Below, piece by piece: positions 24,949 to 32,566 of a stretch of DNA of 47,505 nucleotides. The DNA is taken from positions 1-47,505 of the forward strand of contig JAXJSH010000109.1 of assembly GCA_036310185.1 (NCBI GenBank), in the 5' to 3' direction. The DNA is from JALENY01 sp036310185. Its GTDB lineage: Bacteria > Bacillota > Clostridia > Lachnospirales > Lachnospiraceae. The notes beneath the pieces are model-generated. The model worked only from the letters and a program-made list of their open reading frames with translations, was not told the DNA's origin and made no database searches. The position numbers and the translations under genes were made by a program. The first letter of the stretch is position 1. Every line of letters starts with the position of its first letter.

Positions 24949-25599
24949 TTAACCTGCAATACCATACTCCTGCAAAAGTTTTTCACGATACACCGGATCT
25001 TTGCTTACTTTTTTTAAATCGTCTGTTCTGTTTTCTTCTAAAAGGCACAATACAAGTTCTCCGAACTGTTCTCTTCCTTCTTCTCTTCCTTCTTCAATCA
25101 TTTCACGAAATGCCTGACACATATCCACAGTCTCCTTTCCATGCTCATTTTTCTTTTCCGTTATCATATTTAAAAGTTCCTTTGAATGACTATACTCACG
25201 AATAACTTTTACAAGATCCGCCGACACATTTGAAAATGCCTCTTTATTTTTCTCAATAAATGCTTCCATCTTTTTTTTATCTTTTCGATACTTCAAAATT
25301 CCAAACAATAACATCAAATCGGAATGATACTGATCAAGATTTTCAATTTTATTTACTTCCAGCAAATGCATCTGGTAATCCACAAACATCGATTTCCACT
25401 TATCCGGAATACCACTCCAGTCGATTAATTCATGCAATGTTCTGGCACCTTCCCACTCCTTATCCCCAAAATAGACGACCAGAATAATCACCGGCTTTAA
25501 TCGATCCTGCAAAGAAAATCTGCTTAGATATCCATCCAGAATATCGACAACCCGCTCCTGATTTTTCAGATAAGAATTTTAAGTTACGTCTTTTTTCAT
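24949..25599 (-). pseudogene. Decayed Rpn/PD-(D/E)XK-family gene, copy 1 (nuclease core deleted)
   Basis: Reading from ATG 25599 (GAGAGG site upstream), the frame gives MKKDVT, a TAA at codon 7, then NSYLKNQERVVDILDGYLS joined directly to QDRLKPVIILVVYFG and the usual middle and C-terminal parts (YSHSKELL; MCQAFREMIEEG; a tail ending LLQEYGIAG). In intact Rpn-family putative transposases roughly 100-150 residues carrying the nuclease core separate those two points, so this copy has an in-frame internal deletion plus a nonsense codon. A TTG at 25512 could start a 187-residue fragment. Copy 2 at 31.6-32.2 kb has the complementary loss. Confidence 0.75.
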
Positions 25600-25764
25600 T
25601 GTATACCTCTCTTTCTTGCAGACGCAACCCATATATTTGCAGTTCTTACTTATATTATAAACTGATACTTTGCAAAACTCAAGACAACTTTGATAATACG
25701 ATGCTGCGTCCATTTATAAAATTGCAGTAATGGAAATTCGGCAGACACGCCAGATTAGATAAGA

Positions 25765-25808
25765 ATTTCCGAATATTGTAAAACTATATTATCACAATAT
25801 TCGGAAAT
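25765..25808. repeat. 15-bp perfect inverted repeat upstream of Rpn copy 1
   Basis: ATTTCCGAATATTGT / ACAATATTCGGAAAT with a 14-base loop. Between it and the gene lies about 165 bp that also matches the region ahead of copy 2. No T-run of terminator type follows on either strand. Confidence 0.85.
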
Positions 25809-25869
25809 ATACAATCAATACTTTTGACTGAAATGAGATTTAAAATTTGAGTTGAAACCGGTTATTCCA

Positions 25870-26184
25870 CTATACCTGTTTTTTTATTTCATAATGCCTG
25901 CTTTTGAAAAAAGAATCGTTCGTCCCATATTCGAGAGCCAGTTCCTCATCGTTGCATAAAAAACGCTCATACAATTCTTCCGGAACCTTATTTCTGGATA
26001 TTCTCTCATAAATTGGTATATTCAGTGTATGTTTGCATTTTTTACACTGATAAATCAGCCAGACATCCAGTCGTCCTCCGTTGGCATTTACACGAAATCG
26101 TCTGGTGTTGATAAAAGTCTGCTTTTTTCGGCATCCGCCGCACTTATGAATAATCGTAATTTCTTTTTTATCTGTATAGCTCAT
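25870..26184 (-). CDS. DUF1062-family zinc-ribbon protein, apparently C-terminally truncated
   Basis: A 104-residue protein with two Cys pairs, CGGC near 15 and CKKC near 47, which should hold a zinc ion. The intervening FINTRRFRVNANGGRLDVWLIYQC matches the DUF1062 pattern as I remember it. Family members are usually about 180-200 residues; this one stops after SFFKSRHYEIKKQV, 61 bp before the hairpin of Rpn copy 1, so the C-terminal half may have been lost when that cassette arrived. Function unknown. AAGGAG lies before the ATG. An 8-codon frame and hairpin precede it. Confidence 0.7.
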   Translation of the reverse strand: MSYTDKKEITIIHKCGGCRKKQTFINTRRFRVNANGGRLDVWLIYQCKKCKHTLNIPIYERISRNKVPEELYERFLCNDEELALEYGTNDSFFKSRHYEIKKQV

Positions 26185-26205
26185 CGCATCTCCTTATTTT
26201 GCTTT

Positions 26206-26285
26206 TCCGGTGCGTCGGCTATTACCTTATTCGATTTTCTTTATTTGCAATAGCCGCACTATGCAAAACATACGGGTGTAGTCAT
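26206..26285 (-). other. Eight-codon open frame and hairpin in the leader of the DUF1062 gene
   Basis: An ATG at 26285 with a strong AAGGAGGAGAAA site opens MTTPVCFA and stops at 26259. The stop lies at the edge of an inverted repeat CGGCTATT / AATAGCCG that spans about 26206-26257 and ends just before the DUF1062 ribosome site. It could be a leader peptide with an attenuating hairpin or the stub of a lost gene. Both readings are tentative. Confidence 0.35.
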
Positions 26286-26469
26286 AAATATTTCTCCTCC
26301 TTGCTTTTTTCTGATATTGATAAGCTTCCTCTACATTTACTTTATAAAATTACCACACCATATTCATCCAGAAAACCGCATACTTTTTTACAAAAAAAGA
26401 TGAGCCTGAATCCAGACCCACCCTTTACAATTATTCCTGATACCATCGACCAGATGATCCATAAGGCTT

Positions 26470-27063
26470 CTATTTCTCTTTCTTTTCAGCCATTGAAGTC
26501 TTTTGCGCAATCTTGTCTTTTGTCCATTGATCAATTTCTTCTTTTAATCGTCTTAAATATGGAGAAAACTGTACCTGTTCCTGCCCATAGGAAAACTGCA
26601 GATCATATTCCAACGGCAGCCATGTTGCCAAATCAGACTCATTATGCTGAATGACCGCCTCCAGTTTGTCCAATGCCTTATACAGCCTGGACTCTGCTGT
26701 TTTCTGTTCTGACATTTCCTGCAAAAGTTCCTGAAATTCCAGACGTTGTCTGTCCGGAAAGCCTGAAACCCAATTATCAAAAGCCGCATCCTCTTTTACC
26801 CTATCAAGCTCACTTTTTTCAAAGGCCGGGATATCTCCCGTAAATGCCTCTCCCAGATCATGAATCAGACACATTCGAATCACTCTATTCATATCTGCGT
26901 GTTCAAATTCTTCTTCATCGGATATCAGCATAGCCATTAATGACAGCCGCCAGCTGTGTTCCGCTACGCTCTCTTTTCGTCCGCTGGAAGTATAGCCATG
27001 TCTTGTATTACATTTTAATTTTTCTGCTGTGGATAATATGTTCAGCAATTCTTTTGGTTCCAT
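26470..27063 (-). CDS. HD-domain phosphohydrolase (YfbR/HDDC2-like 5'-nucleotidase)
   Basis: Metal-dependent phosphohydrolase; relatives remove phosphate from deoxyribonucleoside 5'-monophosphates. The 197 residues carry the HD ligands at the family spacing: His36 in VAEHSWR, His68-Asp69 in CLIHDLGEAFTGDIP and a later Asp in ALDKLEAVIQHNESDLATW. The N-terminal LSTAEKLKCNTRHG is typical of HDDC2/YfbR. The C-terminal tail is Lys/Glu rich. It may act in nucleotide-pool control along with the NUDIX-deaminase fusion 2.4 kb upstream. ATG at 27063 has a weak AAGAG site. Confidence 0.85.
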   Translation of the reverse strand: MEPKELLNILSTAEKLKCNTRHGYTSSGRKESVAEHSWRLSLMAMLISDEEEFEHADMNRVIRMCLIHDLGEAFTGDIPAFEKSELDRVKEDAAFDNWVSGFPDRQRLEFQELLQEMSEQKTAESRLYKALDKLEAVIQHNESDLATWLPLEYDLQFSYGQEQVQFSPYLRRLKEEIDQWTKDKIAQKTSMAEKKEK

Positions 27064-27169
27064 TTATTCTCTTCCTCATCTTTTCTGTCATCAGCAAAAA
27101 ATACCCCGGAATATCCCACAGCTGCCTTGAAACTTTTTTAACAAATAACACTGCCGGTTTTATCATTCT

Positions 27170-27358
27170 CTATTGTCTGATATATCCTCTTCTTTGCGCT
27201 TCTTCAAGCAATTTGGGCTGTATATGAGGATACGTCCAGTTATCCGTCAACTGATCTGTAATCCATATTTTTTCAATCTCACTATGCAATTGGGATTCGA
27301 AAGTCTTTATATCGGCATAATATAACATGCCATATGTTTCCCTGTGTTTACAAAACAC
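27170..27358 (-). pseudogene. C-terminal remnant of a NUDIX hydrolase
   Basis: This 62-codon frame carries only the tail of a NUDIX protein: YGMLYYADIKTFES, SEIEKIWITDQLTDNWTYPHIQP and a closing helix. The catalytic Nudix box should lie upstream but is absent; only 18 bp separate the fragment from the stop of the preceding gene. There is no ribosome site. I read it as a remnant left by a deletion. Confidence 0.6.
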
Positions 27359-27376
27359 CCATTTTTCTCCATCCGA

Positions 27377-28435
27377 TCACGAAGGTCTCTGTTTCTTTTT
27401 TAACGTTTCGATCAGCAGCTTATTATCGCGAAAACACTTGGGGATCCGCACCTTTTCTATGTGAGCAACCCCTTTTTTGCCCACCGTCTGCCTCATTCCA
27501 TTTAGAAGTTTACCTGTTTTTGTTATTGTCCCATATATGACAAATGAATTTAAGCGCTCCTCAACTTTTGTAATCAGGCTAATCTCATATATTGCATTTG
27601 TTCTCCAGTGTCGATGTCTTCCACGCCGCCCCGCCGGTTCCAACGCAGGCATATCATAACCATATGTATAATATCCCGGATTGGTTGAAAAGAAAATAGT
27701 ACTGCATTTTTGCAGCTTAACAAAAATATGTATTGCAAAAACCAACTCCAGAATAACCCATACAAAAATGACCAGTGGGTATTCAACTGTAATTTTGTGA
27801 TCTCTGCAGAAAAGTATTGCTCCTGCGAGAAGTATTTCCCCAATGATCTGATACAAAAGCACATGTGTAAAATATGCCGGAAATGAAAATGTGTAATAAT
27901 CTTTCTTTTTCAGTTTTTTAGGTGCAATCGCGTACCAGGTTCCTGTTATACTGATTAAAAATACAGCGCAGCAAATCATTGGCAATGTTGAAGTTTCACA
28001 TGCCAAAGCTGTCTTTACGATAAGAATCCCAAACACAACCGACAGCATTGGAAAAATAATACGCGCCGCCTTATGAAATCTGCTCATGCCTGCATTATAC
28101 CGTTCTCTTTTTTCCGCTGTTTCTTCCGATTCAACTTCACCCTCCGTCAATAATTCGACCACCTGCTCTTTGGAACGGATATTATGTTCCTCATAAATCT
28201 CATCGGCGATAAAATCAACGATTTCTTTAGCCTCCTGCATGGATATGCCATACCGTCTCATTCCACTTTTTATTGCTGCAACCTTGTTATTTGTTTTTAA
28301 ATATTCCTCTTTTAAATAGCAGTATTGCCGGACATCATACGGGTTATCCTTTTTCCTTAGCGGATAATTGCAATATGCACATTTTTCATCATTGACAGTT
28401 TCTTTCCCACAATTAGGACAAATCACAGTTCCCAT
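27377..28435 (-). CDS. Zinc-ribbon membrane protein of unknown function
   Basis: A 352-residue protein. It opens with a zinc ribbon (CPNCGKE at 6-12 and CAYCNYP near 19-25). Then comes a helical segment NNKVAAIKSGMRRYGISMQEAKEIVDF resembling the ribosomal L7/L12 C-terminal motif, and a Glu-rich stretch. About four hydrophobic helices follow (roughly 125-235), and a basic, cytosolic-looking C-terminal domain (RRGRHRHWRT; ISLITKVEERLN; a strand-rich end). I do not recognise the family. Similar ribbon-plus-helix architectures occur in uncharacterised Clostridial proteins. AGGGAG lies just before the ATG. It is monocistronic as far as can be seen. Confidence 0.65.
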   Translation of the reverse strand: MGTVICPNCGKETVNDEKCAYCNYPLRKKDNPYDVRQYCYLKEEYLKTNNKVAAIKSGMRRYGISMQEAKEIVDFIADEIYEEHNIRSKEQVVELLTEGEVESEETAEKRERYNAGMSRFHKAARIIFPMLSVVFGILIVKTALACETSTLPMICCAVFLISITGTWYAIAPKKLKKKDYYTFSFPAYFTHVLLYQIIGEILLAGAILFCRDHKITVEYPLVIFVWVILELVFAIHIFVKLQKCSTIFFSTNPGYYTYGYDMPALEPAGRRGRHRHWRTNAIYEISLITKVEERLNSFVIYGTITKTGKLLNGMRQTVGKKGVAHIEKVRIPKCFRDNKLLIETLKKKQRPS

Positions 28436-28578
28436 AAGCTCCCTCCTATTCTATAAAATGATACCAGGGTCAAAATACCTTTTAACCCCAACATCATAAA
28501 ATCAATATATCACATAGATAATCAGCGATTCACACTTTTCTTTCCACGTCGCTGACAATTCAAATTAGTTACTTCATT

Positions 28579-29043
28579 TTAAATCCCACTATGAATTAAA
28601 TCAAGTACCATACATTCATCCGAGTCAACAAAACCACACTTTTTATATAGTGGCCTGCCCGATTCTGTAGTATCCAGGCTTATCTCAGTAACACCTTTTT
28701 CTTTGGCCTCTTCAATCAGCATATTTAGCATTTGAAACCCAATCCCCTGTCTGCGATATTGACTGTTTGTATACACATTCATCAGATGGGCCCGCTTTCC
28801 TGCGGGATGGGAAAAAGTAGGCATCATTTCCATGTAACATAACGTTGCACAGCCAATTACGTCCTGATCAATGGCAAACACAGTAGTCTGATCTGCGTTT
28901 TCAAAATATTCTCTGCTTTTTCCAATAAATTCTTCACTGAATTTATAGTCGGATGGTAATCCGTTTACCACCCGCAATACCTCTAATCTGCTTTGTACAA
29001 GCAATTCTATATCGACCTTTGACGCCTTTACAAATTTGACCAT
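28579..29043 (-). CDS. GNAT N-acetyltransferase
   Basis: Acetyl-CoA-dependent acetyltransferase of 154 residues. The core is intact: the strand LMNVYTNSQYRRQGIGFQMLNMLIEEAKEKGV holds the acetyl-CoA pyrophosphate loop (RRQGIG near residue 97), and the C-terminal GRPLYKKCGF motif is present. Substrate is not predictable. It is 31 bp downstream of a small membrane-protein gene on the same strand and may share its transcript. Confidence 0.85.
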   Translation of the reverse strand: MVKFVKASKVDIELLVQSRLEVLRVVNGLPSDYKFSEEFIGKSREYFENADQTTVFAIDQDVIGCATLCYMEMMPTFSHPAGKRAHLMNVYTNSQYRRQGIGFQMLNMLIEEAKEKGVTEISLDTTESGRPLYKKCGFVDSDECMVLDLIHSGI

Positions 29044-29073
29044 ATCATTTTCCTCACGCTAAAACAGCATTGT

Positions 29074-29352
29074 TCACGATTTCTTTTTTATCTTTTTAAA
29101 AAGCATTGTTCCAATAAAAAGCATTATCACCAAAAATCCTGCAGTAATAACAATATCAATAAGCCAGAAGCCAATAGACAATCTCTGTACTATGCAATCC
29201 GATAAAAAGCACGCTATGAAAGCAGCAATAAAATCAATTACAATTTCCAGAAATGTTATCTTTTCTCTGCTTTTAAATACACTGACAAATGTGTCTTTCA
29301 GAAGCTTTTTATTCAATTTTTTTCGTTCCTGATCACTTTTGTTATTATCCAT
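29074..29352 (-). CDS. Small two-helix membrane protein, unknown function
   Basis: Start taken at 29352 (MDNNKSDQERKK) because AAAGGAAA ends 7 bases upstream; the frame is open for seven more codons. The 92-residue product has a charged N-terminus of about 35 residues, two predicted membrane helices (FLEIVIDFIAAFIACFL and LIDIVITAGFLVIMLFIG) and a Lys-rich tail. No family is recognised. It sits between the NUDIX-deaminase fusion gene (66 bp upstream) and a GNAT gene. Confidence 0.6.
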   Translation of the reverse strand: MDNNKSDQERKKLNKKLLKDTFVSVFKSREKITFLEIVIDFIAAFIACFLSDCIVQRLSIGFWLIDIVITAGFLVIMLFIGTMLFKKIKKKS

Positions 29353-29418
29353 GTTGAGTTTCCTTTCAGACAATAAATATTCCTTCTGCTATGCCAGAAA
29401 TTTGAAAAATCATACCTT

Positions 29419-30324
29419 TTATATAATTTCTTCAAATCTGGAAGATCCCCACCAGTCAGGAACAAGTTCCTTCAAAGCAATTGTCTTTCTTGTTTCCAGA
29501 TCCAAAAGAATTTCAATCTCTCCACTGTTCTTATCCAGCTGCATCATATATTCCCTGCATGCTCCACATGGAGATCCTGTTTTTCCATCCGGTCCAATCG
29601 CTACGACCTTTGTAATCTGACTCTCATCGTTCGTAATCATATTTGCAATGGCGTTTCGTTCTGCACACATTCCCAGGGTACAGGCGGTATCAATACACAC
29701 GCCGGTATAAATATTCCCGGCCTTTGTCATAATGGCAGCACCTACTCCGCCAGCTTCTATGAATGGAGAAATTTGTCTCGGATTAATCATGTTTCTGGCG
29801 GCAGTATAAAGCCTCTCCCAATCGTCCGGAGCCTGTTTTTCAATTCTCTCATCAGTTACAATGTGCTCAACTCCTGTATGCTCTTTGCTTAGGTAATCTT
29901 TTAAAAATACAGGAAAAGCTTTAACCTTATCCAAATCTTCCAGCGGAACCCAGTGCATAAGTTCTTTATCTCCAAAAGCACTTATGCTATTGCTGTTTAA
30001 TTTCCTGGTTCCTCTTGGCTTCATCATATAATAAAAACTCAGTTCATGACAATCAAATGCATTCAAAGTTCCTGTATTATTATTAAAAAAATTCTCATGT
30101 ATTACCGCAAGATGATCAATTTCATAGTGAACTCCGGTCTCCTCATATACTTCACGAAGGACAGCATCCTCTGCTGTTTCCCCCATATGAACACCACCGC
30201 CGATCGAGTAATAATAATCATCTCTCTGATTACTGGCAAAAAGTGCACAGCCGTCCTCTATAATAATTGCAGCAGCCCGATACCGAAACCAGTTGTTTTC
30301 TTTTGTGAATCCGCAATCGTACAT
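29419..30324 (-). CDS. NUDIX hydrolase-cytidine deaminase fusion protein
   Basis: A 301-residue two-domain protein. Residues about 12-160 are a NUDIX domain with a complete Nudix box (GGVHMGE then REVYEETGV, 43-65), which hydrolyses nucleoside-diphosphate compounds. Residues about 165-300 are a cytidine-deaminase-like domain with the zinc motifs CAERNA (Cys220, Glu222) and PCGACRE (Cys253, Cys256). The C-terminal half keeps the FVE/FIEAGGVGAAI opening of single-domain cytidine deaminases. Both catalytic sites look intact, so the protein may both hydrolyse and deaminate cytosine-type nucleotides or their modified forms. AAGGAAAAG precedes the ATG. Confidence 0.88.
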   Translation of the reverse strand: MYDCGFTKENNWFRYRAAAIIIEDGCALFASNQRDDYYYSIGGGVHMGETAEDAVLREVYEETGVHYEIDHLAVIHENFFNNNTGTLNAFDCHELSFYYMMKPRGTRKLNSNSISAFGDKELMHWVPLEDLDKVKAFPVFLKDYLSKEHTGVEHIVTDERIEKQAPDDWERLYTAARNMINPRQISPFIEAGGVGAAIMTKAGNIYTGVCIDTACTLGMCAERNAIANMITNDESQITKVVAIGPDGKTGSPCGACREYMMQLDKNSGEIEILLDLETRKTIALKELVPDWWGSSRFEEII

Positions 30325-30345
30325 TTTCTTTTCCTTCCCCGTTTT

Positions 30346-31272
30346 TTATTTTCTGCCAAATTCAAACTTCCCATCATTTTTTTCTTCCAAAGTCTTGATC
30401 AGATGATAGGTATATTCGCAATATGGAACCGGAATCTTGCACGTTTTTCCCATTCGTATCATCTCACCGGCAAGCATCTCTATTTCCGTATGGCGCCCTG
30501 CATCCAGATCCTGCAATGTAGAAAATCTGGCATCCGGTTTCACTCCTTTGAATAACACAAGATCTTCCGTTAATGTGATTCCTTTGGCCTTTGCTACCTG
30601 TGCAACTTCTCTCCAGAGACATTCCGCAATATAATGCATATGTACGCTGTCTTTATATGCCTGAAATCCAACACCCAATATTGCCTGGGGAAGATTTTGT
30701 GAAATATTGCTGGCATATTTCATCCACATATCTGTAATAATATTTTCCACAAAGTTGCAGCGAATTCCTGTATTTTTAAACAGATTTTCTACCGCGAGCA
30801 CCCTTTCTGTGGGTTCTTTTCTGCCTTTCTCCCCTATATAAATCCCAGCTGTATGTTCTGGTGAAAACACAATCTGATTTCCATCTCTTACGGAAGCAAT
30901 ACGCATGACAGCATACAGCATATGTTCCATGCCAATTGCATTTCCTATGATTTCTTCCGATGTAACGCCGTTTAGCAAACTGATTACGATTGTATTCTGT
31001 CCTACTACCGTTTTGATATCTTCTAATGCACCTGGCAGCGCATCCTGCTTACTTGATACGAGAAGTAAATCCACCTCTCCCGCTTCCTGCGGAGCTTTTA
31101 CAAGTAGGGGATATTTCTTCCCATTAATAGTAAGTCCCTCTTTTTCCAGACGATTTTTCCGCTCACCTTTGGCCACAACACAAAAATTTTCACCTAATTT
31201 TTCTGAAAGGCCCCATATAAAATATGCACCTACTGCACCGGCACCCAAAAGTGCTACTTTTTCTATCTTCAT
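30346..31272 (-). CDS. 2-dehydropantoate 2-reductase (ApbA/PanE)-family protein
   Basis: NAD(P)H-dependent reductase; the characterised role is making pantoate for coenzyme A, but many paralogues act on other 2-keto acids. The start is moved from 31305 to 31272 (MKIEKVALLGAGAVG), where GGAAGG precedes the ATG. The 308 residues have the Rossmann motif LGAGAVGAY, the LLVSSKQ segment, NGVTSEE, and the C-terminal helical domain with KYASNISQN and REVAQVAKAKG. No panB or panC is nearby, so the substrate is uncertain. It is 22 bp upstream of the NUDIX-deaminase gene on the same strand. Confidence 0.85.
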   Translation of the reverse strand: MKIEKVALLGAGAVGAYFIWGLSEKLGENFCVVAKGERKNRLEKEGLTINGKKYPLLVKAPQEAGEVDLLLVSSKQDALPGALEDIKTVVGQNTIVISLLNGVTSEEIIGNAIGMEHMLYAVMRIASVRDGNQIVFSPEHTAGIYIGEKGRKEPTERVLAVENLFKNTGIRCNFVENIITDMWMKYASNISQNLPQAILGVGFQAYKDSVHMHYIAECLWREVAQVAKAKGITLTEDLVLFKGVKPDARFSTLQDLDAGRHTEIEMLAGEMIRMGKTCKIPVPYCEYTYHLIKTLEEKNDGKFEFGRK

Positions 31273-31546
31273 TTTAATCCTTCCTTTCGCTCCACCAACA
31301 GCCAATCCATTTCAATGCTTTCATTACGGCTATTTTGAATGGAAATATCACTATCCGTGATCATATAAATCTGGTTCTATATCATATGCTTAAAAATAAT
31401 ATGATGGAAAATACAACATTTCTCCAAATTATAATTATCTGTAAGTTATAAAAGAACCATTTTTATGATAACACTTTTCCTATTACAAGTCTTTTTCAAT
31501 TTGTGCATATTTATATCGATTTCCCGTAAACTCCCTGCAAAAAGGA
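31273..31546. other. Intergenic region without a recognised gene
   Basis: AT-rich spacer between the ketopantoate-reductase-like gene and the terminator of Rpn copy 2. It must contain the promoter of the former. I see no coding frame with a ribosome site, no RNA gene, and only short AT inverted repeats. Confidence 0.4.
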
Positions 31547-31590
31547 AAATAGCTTCTGACGTTTCTTACTGAACACGCCAAAAGCTATTT
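31547..31590 (-). terminator. Hairpin terminator after Rpn copy 2
   Basis: AAATAGCTT / AAGCTATTT with inner pairing (CGT / ACG), followed on the minus strand by TTTTCCTTTTTG. It lies 7 bp past the gene end. Its sequence plan resembles the hairpins at 39.66 and 43.80 kb. Confidence 0.7.
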
Positions 31591-31596
31591 CGAATT

Positions 31597-32244
31597 TTAT
31601 CCTGCAATACCATATTCCCGCAAAAGCTGCTGCCGATATCCGGCATCTGTACTTATCCTGCTTAACTCATCCATACGATTTTCCGATAAAAGACTGAACA
31701 CAAGCTTACTAAACAACTCCATACCTTCTTCTCTGCCTTCTTCTCTGCCTTCTTCTCTCCCCTCTTTTCTTCCTTCTCGCCGGCCCTCTTCTATTCCTCT
31801 CTGTCTTCCATCTTCAATCATTTCTTCAAATGCCTGACACATATCCACCGTACCCCTTCCGTCTTCCTGCTTATTTTCCTCAATCATTTTTAAAACATCC
31901 TGCGAATGGCTGTATTCGCGTATTACATCCACCAGATCCATTGATACTTCTCGAAATTATTCCATAGAACGCAGAACCATAATGGGATCCACATAATTCT
32001 GTTCCTCTAAACCTAAAATAATACAATTTGCCCCTCTCACAATATGAAATACAATATCATGATACCGTTCCATAATTTCTGAATTCAATTTCCCGTTGGC
32101 AGCAAACATAGAATATCCGTCTGCATTTTTTATGTCCTGCGGGCGTATGATCGGTCTGCCCTGAAACCAGTGTCCATTCAGTACATCTGCAACTCGCTCC
32201 GGCTTTTTCAGATAGTTTTTTGTGTTGCGTCCTTTTTCATCCAT
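31597..32244 (-). pseudogene. Decayed Rpn/PD-(D/E)XK-family gene, copy 2 (central region deleted)
   Basis: From ATG 32244 the frame keeps the N-terminal half lost in copy 1: KNYLKKPERVADVLNGHWFQG, a nuclease-core stretch ending IILGLEEQNYVDP and VLRSME. There a TAA (31959-31957) occurs, and the same frame resumes with SMDLVDVIREYSHSQDVL and the C-terminal region. About 100 central residues, those present in copy 1 (LKPV...YFG...), are missing. The C-terminus carries a Glu-Gly-Arg repeat coded by a 12-base tandem repeat, and the same ending REYGIAG as copy 1. Probably non-functional, though two fragments (95 and 114 residues) could be made. Confidence 0.75.
31724..31759 (-). repeat. 12-base tandem repeat within Rpn copy 2
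   Basis: Three near-perfect units of CCTTCTTCTCTG in tandem, extended by degenerate units to about 31800. They encode the repeated EEGR segment of the C-terminal helix. Confidence 0.85.
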
Positions 32245-32419
32245 CCTCTCTTTCTTGCAGACGCAACTTTATTCTTTGCAATTCATAATTTGATTATAAA
32301 TTAATTCTTTGCATAATTCAAGAAATGTTTTGCCATACAGCAGTGCACCTGCATATTGAATCGTTACTTCAGTTTTAACAATTTGGAAATTTGGCTGATA
32401 TGCCTGATTAGAAATAAGA

Positions 32420-32463
32420 TTTCCCGAGTATTGTGCTGTTATAATAACACAATATTCGGGAAA
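32420..32463. repeat. 16-bp inverted repeat upstream of Rpn copy 2
   Basis: TTTCCCGAGTATTGTG / CACAATATTCGGGAAA with one mismatch and a 12-base loop. The sequence and its position about 175 bp before the gene match the hairpin ahead of copy 1. Confidence 0.85.
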
Positions 32464-32566
32464 ATACAATAGGCCCTTATTCTAAGCTTTATTAAGATTT
32501 ATTAAACTTTCTACCCCACAGTTTAGTTTTCTATCCCATTTTGTTTCTTTTGGAATAGAAGACTTA

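Noticed and set aside
24762..24986. 74-codon minus-strand frame between Rpn copy 1 and the GNAT gene
   Set aside because: Overlaps the ends of both neighbours and lacks a ribosome site or protein-like pattern.
31724..31800. Tandem 12-base repeats as a CRISPR or minisatellite locus
   Set aside because: Only about three clean units with no spacers, lying inside a coding sequence for an EEGR-rich helix typical of Rpn proteins.
32269..32469. 66-codon frame across the hairpin upstream of Rpn copy 2
   Set aside because: Starts inside the inverted repeat with no ribosome site; the matching region of copy 1 has stops in this frame, so it is probably not coding.
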